A DNA stretch of 64,000 nucleotides from Eupeodes corollae. Its lineage: Eukaryota > Arthropoda > Insecta > Diptera > Syrphidae. The translations under genes and the position numbers were made by a program. The stretch is taken from positions 9,424,001 to 9,488,000 of the forward strand of contig NC_079148.1 in assembly GCF_945859685.1 (NCBI RefSeq), given 5' to 3'. This document shows, piece after piece, positions 56,758 through 64,000 of the stretch. The first letter of the stretch is position 1, and each line of letters opens with the position of its first letter. The notes beneath the pieces were generated by a model that worked only from the letters and a program-made list of their open reading frames with translations, was not told the origin of the DNA and ran no database searches.

Positions 56758-58195
56758 CTAACGTATACAATCCCAGCATATGTCAACTGCCATCACATGG
56801 AACACTGACTTCGAAAATATCAAGGATTTCTTCACATGTGGTGATGTTGAGGATATATTACTGGTGGGAGACCTAAACGCAAGAATAGGGATTGGAGAAG
56901 GGGTTGAGAATGCCAGACTCGGTAAAGCAAGAACTTTAAAAGACACAATTAAGAATACAAGAGGAAGTCAATTGCTTGAACTTTGCAACATTTTCGGCCT
57001 CCTTGTAATGAACGGTGTAAGTGATGGTGATAAATTGAGTGAACTAACATTCGTGGGAAAACAAGTAATTTCGGTCATTGACTACAGTTTGGAAGGTGGT
57101 GATTGAAGAACAGTTGTTAAAAATCTGGAAATAGAAAAGAAACCGTTTTCAGACCACATGCCTCTTTGTATATCCTTTACTAACGGGGAAGAAAAAATGA
57201 AACCAATGTACAAATGCAACTGATTCCCAAACAACGCTGGTCAAACGAATCTGCATCCAACTATTGAACACGTTTAGATGCACATCTGTTAATGGAACGA
57301 TACGACGCAAGCCTGAACAAAATTGAAAAAAGCATTAAAGAATATCAGTCAAAGAAAAACTGAATATATGGTTTGACAAGGAATGCATACAGGCGAAAAG
57401 CCTTTCGTACGCTGAGGGAATACCATCAGCTAGTGATAAATAAGCTTGCTGAATATTGTAAAAGGTGGAATCTAGTGGTAAATTTAAATAAATCCAAAGT
57501 GACGGTAGAAAATCGGGTGCAAGTGAGCAATTGCACTATAATGGTGAAAGAGTAGAGTTGGTGAAAGAATACAAATATCTAGGAATCTGCTTTACTAAGA
57601 ACTCGAGCATGGAAAAACATCTCACTGACAAACTTGCTAAGGGGAAAACAGCTATAAACGTACCATGAAAGCAATGTTTTAATAATAAGGAAATTACGCA
57701 CACCAGTAAATTCAGGGTCTTCGAAGCTGTATCGAAATCAGTTATGTTTTATGCAGCGCAAGCTTGGGGAGGTCGGAGGAAATATGAGCAAGTGAAAAAA
57801 CTGGTCAGATTTTCCACTTTCCTTCGAGTACGCTAAACTACTACATGATCATGCTGGAAACGGTTTAATCGCCTTTATTTATAAATTCTCTCAAGCTGCA
57901 GGCCGATTACATCCTCAAAGTTCTGGATATGCCAAGTTATCATCTCCCAAAGAAATTAGTTATTCAAACGATCCAATCCCGAAGTGGATGGTTTAAAGAC
58001 TGGATTGAACCAGCCGAGCAGGTGGATGTTGACCTAAACTATAGTAACCTTGCTTCTTGAAAGCCAACTTTATATCGCCTAATACCTCGTTTGGATGAAG
58101 CCTCAAGAACACAATACACGGAGCACGCCAAAAGTTCACTGCACCGCATGATTTACAGTAGACTAGACTACGATAAAGTAGTGTGAAGTGTAGTT
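56758..58195 (+). mobile_element. LINE remnant, plus strand, RT core deleted
   Basis: A plus-strand non-LTR element. The endonuclease part (56758-57110) is followed near 57365 by a short linker (IWFDKECIQAKSLSY in one frame). This jumps straight to the region after the RT active site (INKLAEYCKRWNLVVNLNKS, then KYLGICFTKNSSMEKHL), and a C-terminal part runs to about 58195. RT motifs 1-5, including YxDD, are missing. No target-site duplication was found. Clade uncertain. Confidence 0.75.
56780..57820 (+). pseudogene. LINE endonuclease-RT remnant
   Basis: EDILLVGDLNARIGIGEG (endonuclease, GDLNAR motif) and LLELCNIFGLLVMNG are clear in the frame 56780-57106. After stops and frame changes come LAEYCKRWNLVVNLNKSKV (57430-57500) and KEYKYLGICFTKNSSM (57560-57610), then a segment with SKFRVFEAVSKSVMFYAAQA and WGGRRKYEQVKKL. 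This is a chain of non-LTR motifs in at least three frames, so it is inactive. Confidence 0.75.
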
Positions 58196-58263
58196 GAAAT
58201 ATTTTTTTAGAAAAGTTTCAGAGTTTTGCCAACCTTCAAAGAGCTCTTTCTTATGATCCTGAA

Positions 58264-58664
58264 TCAAGTGCTTAGGAGCTTATACAATTTGGGATACTCT
58301 ACAATGAGTGGATATTTTGTAGCAGTTCTTGCTGCAAAGTCTGATGCCTCATTTCCTTTGATTTCGGAATGTCCAGGTATCCATGTAAGAATAATATTTT
58401 TATTGGCGAATAAACATCTTCTTATAAGCTCCAGAGAAGGGCATTTATTTGTCTCATTTTTAAGACCCATGAGGATACCAAGATTTTTGGTTTCAATGAG
58501 CGATCTGCAATGTAGCCGTTCGCAGAATCTGGTAAAAGAGCTTGCTGAATAATAGATGTTTCAGAATTTGGTTCTAACTGAATGGCTGCGTATGAACACC
58601 AATTGTCTTCTTTGTACGAACCGTCAGTGTAGGAGATGCTATCAGCGTTATAGGCAGAGATCAA
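58264..58664 (-). pseudogene. RNase H domain remnant
   Basis: The minus strand has SISYTDGSYKEDNWCSYAAI (first catalytic aspartate, TDGS), a frame change, then LIRRCLFANKNIILTWIPGH and SEIKGNEASDFAAR (the WIPGH-x-GNE-x-AD region with D in place of the usual AD). This is the RNase H layout found at the C terminus of I-, Loa- and Jockey-group LINEs. It is separated from the upstream RT by one stop codon (TGA) just after EDIFRMLH. Confidence 0.8.
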
Positions 58665-58667
58665 TTC

Positions 58668-60865
58668 TCAATGAAGCATTCTAAATATGTCCTCAGTAGT
58701 ATTTTCCTTTGTGTGCAAGATTAGTGTTAATGGAAAGTATATGTCTTTTCTAGGTGGTAGATTACTTCCTAATGTCTGCGTATTATTGAATGAAAAAGAG
58801 CTAAGATTGGAAACTATAGATGTCATTTTTATAAGGGCAGATTTGGAATAATTCTTGATCGGTTTTTTAACGTTAATAACATCTTCAGCAGCCTTGAAGT
58901 TACGGTTGAACTGTTTAAGGTGAGTAATGCAACTGCCTATTTCTCTTGAGCATAAACGATTAAAATAACGGTAAAAGAGGGTGAGACAAGAAACATTTCG
59001 AAGTTGTTCAAGCGAAGTAAATGAACTTATGATGATATTATTACCTATCAATTTAAATGCTTTACGTTCAATACTATCCAAGAGGCTTAAGTAGCTTAAG
59101 CCTTAAGGCTTAAGCTTAAGTTGCAGGAGCATCAGCCCAAAGATGGAAGTTATACTTAAGCTTTGGACGTATATAAGTTTTGTAGATAACAGCCAGATCA
59201 GAGGGAGAGAAAAACTTCTTGCATCGCCTTAGAAAACCAAAACATTTTGCAGCATTTTTGGCGACATCGCGTATGTGATCATTCCACAAAAGGTGGTTGG
59301 TGATACACATACCGAGAATATCGAGATGTTCAGATGGATAATGGCAAGGGGGACGAATCTCGCTTTAACGAAACAAGACAGCATTGGGTTTTCGAAGCAT
59401 TAAATTCCACGCGGTTTTTCAACCCTTATTCAAGAACGCTGTTAAGGTCGGAATTTAATGAGCTTGTCATATTTTGTCGTTGCAGTTCCACATCCGAAGA
59501 AGAGGAATGTGAATCTGAAAACTAAGAGTACCTACTATCGTCAGCGAAACAATGTATTGGATCAGAAGTTGCAGACAGGAGGTCATTTATAAAAATGAAA
59601 AAGAGTGTTGTAGATAGAACAGAGCCCTGGGGAACACCAGCATTTAATATGTGGTTTTCAGACTTGAATCCATCCAATACAACTTGTATTGAACGATTCG
59701 AAAGGTAATTACTAATCCAATGAAGGAGGGATTAATGAAAACCGAAAGCACGCGTTTTCCATAAGAGAGCCTGATGCCAAACCCTATCAAATGCTTTTGA
59801 AATTTCGAATGCAATAATCTTACTTTCTCCAAAGCGATGTAAAGATTTGTTCCGTTCTTCTGTGAGATGAACCATGAGATCAACAGTGGACCTATTGCTG
59901 CGAAAGCCGTACTGCCGGTCATTAAGAAGCTTTCGGTCTTTGAGATATTTCTTAAACTGATAATTTACCAGCGTTTCCATGACCTTGGAAAGAAGGGACG
60001 TAAGTGCAATCGGTCGATAATTAGAGGGTGAGGAAGATTCGCCTTTATTGGGAATGGGCTGGACAAATGCAGTTTTCCATCCGCTCGGAACGAGACCTGA
60101 GGAGTAGGGCATATGAAAAAGCTTACGCAGTGGTTTTGCCAGCGGTGAAGAACACCTCTTCAGAACAATAGCGGGGATTCCATTCGGACCAGCGGATTTA
60201 TAGGGCACCATAGAATCACTAACGCGCTCGATGACAGGCGCAGTCATAACACTCACTGGCAGCGTAGAATTGGCGGCGAACTCCCTAACGAAGAGATTAG
60301 CTTTCTCTTAAGAACTAACAAATGGAGTGTCATTGACAACGAGCGTAGAAACCGAGGAAGGGGAAAAATTCCTCATGTTTTTTACAAATGACCAAACATT
60401 TTTACTGCCTTTGGGACATTGCAGTATTTTTTGCCGTAATTTTTGGTCATGTATAAATTTGGTCCTTTAAATATGGGCGTTGCAGGCCTTCCTGGCTTGC
60501 TTGAACTTGTTCCGGTTTTCCTCAGTTGGATTGGCTTTAAAACAACGGAAACTTACGTTCTTGACCCTAACCACCTCTTTACAGCTCGCTTGGAAGCATG
60601 CGTTTTCCATAGGTCTGATGCTTTTAACCCTGTTCGGGATAAAAGTTCTATCGAGGAAGCATAGTGACCAGTTAAAGATCCTAAAATAGTTATTGAGACC
60701 GTCCCAGTTGACTTTCTCGTATTGCCAAACGGTTCTCCTAGGAGCTCTTTCTTTAACTGAGGAGTTTCGACACGAGAAATTTGCAGATATAACACAATGG
60801 TCAGATGTGCCTAGAGGAGATAGAATACTAATAGCGTACTTATCAGGGTCAGAGGTAAGAAACAA
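58668..60865 (-). pseudogene. LINE endonuclease-reverse transcriptase remnant
   Basis: Pieces on the minus strand: SPLGTSDHCVISANFSC (endonuclease end), KFKQARKACNAHI (linker), SAGPNGIPAIVLKRCSSPLA, SNYRPIALTSLLSKVMETLV, LLNDRQYGFRSNRSTVDLM and EISKAFDRVWHQALLW (RT motifs 0-3), then the motif 4-5 region in another frame near 59620-59560 (AGVPQGS-like). HIRDVAKNAAKCFGFLRRCK and YKTYIRPKLKYNFHLW (thumb) and DSIERKAFKLIGNNI (C-terminal) follow. Four or more frame breaks. A CTTAAG-rich insertion at 59083-59122 separates thumb and C-terminal domain. Confidence 0.85.
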
Positions 60866-60877
60866 TCAAGGTTGTTG

Positions 60878-61910
60878 AATAATTGGTACCATAACTCTAT
60901 CAAATGCTTTTTCCAAATCGGATGACATGATAACACTTTGTTTGATTTCCGATAAATTTCCAGCAAGTGTGTGCTCTAGATTCTAGAAGATGATGGAAAG
61001 GTGAAACTCCTCTTTAACGTCTGAAACCATGCTGTCCTGGGTTATCCTTCTCTTCCATTAACCAACCAATTCGTCTAGCAATAATTTTTTTAAAAATTTT
61101 TGAGAGAATATTTGAAATCATGATGATTTCGCGATGTTTTCGGAACCGGCTTAAGTTTTGCTCTTCTCGAATCGTGTGGAAAAGTCCCAGTCGATATAAT
61201 GTCATTGAAGCTGTCGTCGCATATTTTTATCATCTTGTAAGTGATTTTGTGCCTGCGCTAGTTCCTTTGGCTATCCTTAGAGTCATTTCTAGTTCAGTAC
61301 GCGTAACACGTTCTGTTCGAAATTTATAAGGTCTATGGTTTGTGGGCGGTACAAGATCTTGTGGACTGAAGTTTTTTTTTATTTTCAATAATACTGGTTT
61401 GAGAGTAACTATCTTCTTTGTATCAATTGTTTCTGGGTCGTTTTGCATTTGTCCTTCTAAAAACATGTGAGGAAATTGTCTATCTGAGATTGGTGAGCGA
61501 ACAGATGTCATCCTACTCCATAAAGTTCTCATGTCAAGTGACGGGTTCATTGTGTTAATGAAGTGATCCCGTGATGCTCGTTTAGAAATAATTGACTTTC
61601 GTTTTAGTTTGGCACACATTTTTCTAGGGTATCTGCGGGTTTTTTCCAAGCTGTGTTTTTTCCACTTACCAAAATTGCAATTTCCCTTGTAAACCATATT
61701 GGATTTGTCCTCGAAGGTACTTTTCTCGTTTTTGGTATTGCTTTTGCTGCTCTTATAATTTTTTCGATTTTCGCTGCTTCATTACCATGTATGCCCCACT
61801 GTTTCTCCACAATTAATCGAATCTGGGATACTTTGCAATAAAATCTATTGTGCGTGTCTGGAGAAATTTTGCACAAAATCTGAAAATAATTTATGTAGGC
61901 GGAATACATA
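60878..61910 (-). mobile_element. LINE remnant, linker plus first RT motifs
   Basis: Minus-strand pieces: PSRTNPIWFTREIAILVSGK and NTAWKKPADTLEKC (endonuclease-RT linker, 61604-61909), RASRDHFINTMNPSLDMRTL and TELEMTLRIAKGTSAG (61230-61697), ILSKIFKKIIARRIGWLMEE with NPGQHGFRR (61014-61205), then VIMSSDLEKAFDRVM near 60930-60890. It stops at the border with the LINE at 58200-60875, so that element was inserted next to or into it, or a rearrangement joined them. The rest of RT was not found nearby. Confidence 0.75.
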
Positions 61911-62744
61911 TCTACTTATAGTACATAGTATATTTTATTTGTATATAGCAATTTTTGGCAAATGTTTAGTGCACACGAGAGAGTGTGGAATTGAATTTAA
62001 TTACATTGCAAAATGAATGGCAACAACGATTGCCGCTGATGCCCGCCGCTGCCGCCACCGATACGACAAAGTGCGGTACGGTGCGGTGTATAGTGCAGCG
62101 ATGAGGTAAGTTCATGCTGAATGTGATGTTCGAGTGTATGAGTAAACTATTTGAACGTAGGTGCTGGGGTTGGGTGTTAAAGATGATTTAATTTTTAGTG
62201 AAATTCCAATTAACAGCAATTATTCTCAATGTTTCTTTCCTGTTTTTGTTTTATTTTTCTTCTCGGTTGTAATATTATTGTATACAATTAAATACTTCAT
62301 GATAAATGGTTGAGGGAAATTGTTATAAATATAAAAATAAACTCGTAGTGAATAAGAGAATCGAGTTTTTAAAGTGTTTGGAACGGATTATTAATTCTTA
62401 GTTATTTTTCATAAAAATCCAATTCAGAAGCATACATTTTTTTAAATTATGAATCTTTATAGCAACGTCAACGTCTTTACCTATAAAATATATTTCTCAC
62501 TCACCAAACGCCAAAATCATCACTTTGGAGAAACTGACATTTGTTTCTCAAATTTATTCTTAAACCTGAATTGGCCAGTTTATATTTCTGGGATTATTAA
62601 GATCTTCGTATTCTCTGAAATATAAACAACTCACAACTTATAAATAAACAACTTTCTCACTTTTGTGGTCAGAAATCTTCGGACAAAATTTGTATGATTC
62701 GATTTCCTAAGCACTCTCGCTGTCAAAAATGACATTAAAATGGC
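61911..62744. other. Unassigned DNA with a GC-rich patch
   Basis: No gene recognised. 62025-62110 is GC-rich with CCGCCGCTGCCGCCACCG and a CGGTACGGTGCGGTG stretch, simple-sequence in character. The rest is AT-rich. Confidence 0.55.
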
Positions 62745-63736
62745 TGCGTTCAATCCCGTGTTGGATTGGTTATCCTGATTGTGTAGATTCTTAGATAATG
62801 TACCTTATTGAACGACTTGGATACCGAAATGAAGAAAGCTGACATTAAATAAAAACAACTTTCAGCTGTTCACAGAAAGCAAACACAAATTATTAATTTC
62901 GAGATGCAACATTTTTGTTAAATAAAATGTGCCATAGATAATTGTAATGATTCTGCGGATTTTTAATGAAAAAAACATTAAAATTTTCAATTTTCTGGTT
63001 TCATCAAATTCAAACATACATTGAATCAGCTGTTGTGTCAGAAATCTGCATGTACCAAAAATTCTTGGATACCTTTGAATTCCTTTTTTGACATTCCATC
63101 TGCTTTGGATCAGCTGTTCTAGTAGTAGTATAAGTAGTAGTAATATTGACTTTATTTCATTATAAAAATTACAAGCAATTTTAGCTTTCTAAGTCTATTT
63201 TGGTTTGGCCCAAGGCCGTCTACCAGATTGGCATTGATTTAAATAAAATGTTAAGTCTCTGATTTATATTTATATTATTTTTATTTTAAGCGGATGGATT
63301 AGAAGTCACCCCGATTATGCGCGGATTCATCTCAAAAAGATGGCTCGTTTAAACTCCCACTTGTGTGTGCGCCTAAATTGGTTACAGCGGTTGTTCTTGG
63401 TGAGCTTACGCCTTTAGGTGCTCTTGCTGGTTGACTGATTGTACAGTCAGATCCAGATGTCGTTGACATTTGTACACATTTGTGTTGTTACGATTTTGTA
63501 ATTCACCATTAATTTTTTCTAAGGATGCCGGTATATCTCATAAAACTTCATGGATTATTTTCACACCGTTTTCTCTACCACGTTTTAGTCCCTCTGATGA
63601 ATCTTGTCGTCTCTTAAGGCTATTTTCATTTGTGTCCTCGAAAACTTCTCGTTCAACTCAATCATTTAAGGGTTCTATTACACGTTAAACACTAACGCAG
63701 GTATTTGGATAACCAACCTGTGTGAGATTGAACGCA
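62745..63736. mobile_element. Candidate TIR element of about 1 kb
   Basis: TGCGTTCAATCCCGTG with TTGGATTGGTTATCC (62745-62775) is matched in inverted orientation by GGATAACCAACCTG with TGTGAGATTGAACGCA (63707-63736). About 25 of 30 positions agree. The interior holds a TAG-rich microsatellite (63120-63140). The plus-strand frame at 63470-63688 and a longer charged stretch on the minus strand (for example EVFEDTNENSLKRRQDSSEG) belong to no family I recognise. No clear target-site duplication. Confidence 0.5.
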
Positions 63737-64000
63737 CCCAATATGCATACTTTATAATAAATAAATTAAATAAATAAATAAATTGTCTCTTATTCTTGTG
63801 ACAGACGTCATTTGAAGATGCGTTCTCTTGGATTTTTGGCTACAACTGCGTTCATTTATAAATTACTCCAAAAGTTACCTTGACAAACAATTGCTATGCA
63901 GATTAAAACCTTTGTTTTTGCTACATAAACAATTCAAAACCATCCACAAATAATGTAAAATATCTTAATTTCATTAAACAAGCAGCAGAAAATGTCCCTC
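63737..64000. other. Unassigned AT-rich DNA
   Basis: An AATA/TAAA-rich run at 63752-63784 (ATAAATTAAATAAATAAATA) may be a retroelement tail. Nothing else was seen. Confidence 0.5.

Larger units (their letters stand above)
58200..60875 (-). mobile_element. LINE with endonuclease, RT and a terminal RNase H region, decayed
   Basis: Minus-strand order is endonuclease end (60865-60700), linker, RT (60256-59640), thumb (59310-59116), C-terminal domain (59081-58668), then an RNase H-like region (58664-58264). An A-rich run at the 3' end (TTTTTTTAG at 58204) could be the tail. The right border, near 60876, abuts another LINE. The copy is broken by stops and frameshifts. The RNase H part may belong to the same element or to a second one, since a stop codon separates it from the RT C-terminal domain. 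Confidence 0.8.

Overview
This window looks like non-coding, transposon-rich nuclear DNA of an insect, most likely a fly (Diptera). The evidence is AT-rich sequence, introns of 51-71 bp with clean GT-AG borders in the one spliced gene, and insect-style transposable elements (Ty3/Gypsy with a DUF7041-type gag, RTE-like, Jockey/CR1-like and RNase H-bearing LINEs, a Tc1/mariner relic, Harbinger-like MITEs). I found no convincing host protein gene, rRNA or tRNA. The species cannot be named from the sequence.

Layout. 2.9-8.4 kb: two decayed Ty3/Gypsy fragments (minus strand), each bordered by arrays of a 20-bp minisatellite, forming a compound repeat of about 2.1 kb. 9-13 kb: two local tandem repeats and a pair of nested MITEs. 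14.6-17.3 kb: a small TIR element split by an RTE-like LINE with a 10-bp target-site duplication. 19.9-22.7 kb: a 62-bp tandem repeat and a decayed Jockey-like LINE. 24.8-27.9 kb: a CR1/Jockey-type LINE split by an internally deleted RTE-like LINE with a 12-bp target-site duplication. 32.6-33.6 kb: tandem Harbinger-like MITEs, with a third, inverted copy at 39.4 kb. 34.8-37.1 kb: tandem repeats of about 147 bp and about 176 bp. 38.9-39.3 kb: a Tc1/mariner relic. 56.8-61.9 kb: three LINE remnants on opposing strands. 62.7-63.7 kb: a candidate TIR element.

The most interesting object is an apparently complete 9.6-kb DNA transposon at 44127-53710. Its ends are inverted repeats starting CACTCAGAGAAAAAATCC, flanked by TA on both sides. 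Inside are dense subterminal repeats built on ACTATT/AATAGT and two co-oriented, apparently uninterrupted genes. The first has seven exons that splice in frame to a 559-residue protein with a SAM-like domain. The second is a single open frame giving a protein of about 820 residues with two N-terminal C2H2 zinc fingers and a CACTA/EnSpm-like transposase body. This two-gene design with subterminal repeats resembles plant En/Spm (an end-binding protein plus a transposase), here in an insect. The element lies between two long inverted copies (about 780 bp each) of another repeat, at 40453-41228 and 54563-55352.

All coordinates, splice sites and repeat periods were read by eye. Family assignments rest on remembered motifs, not on a search.
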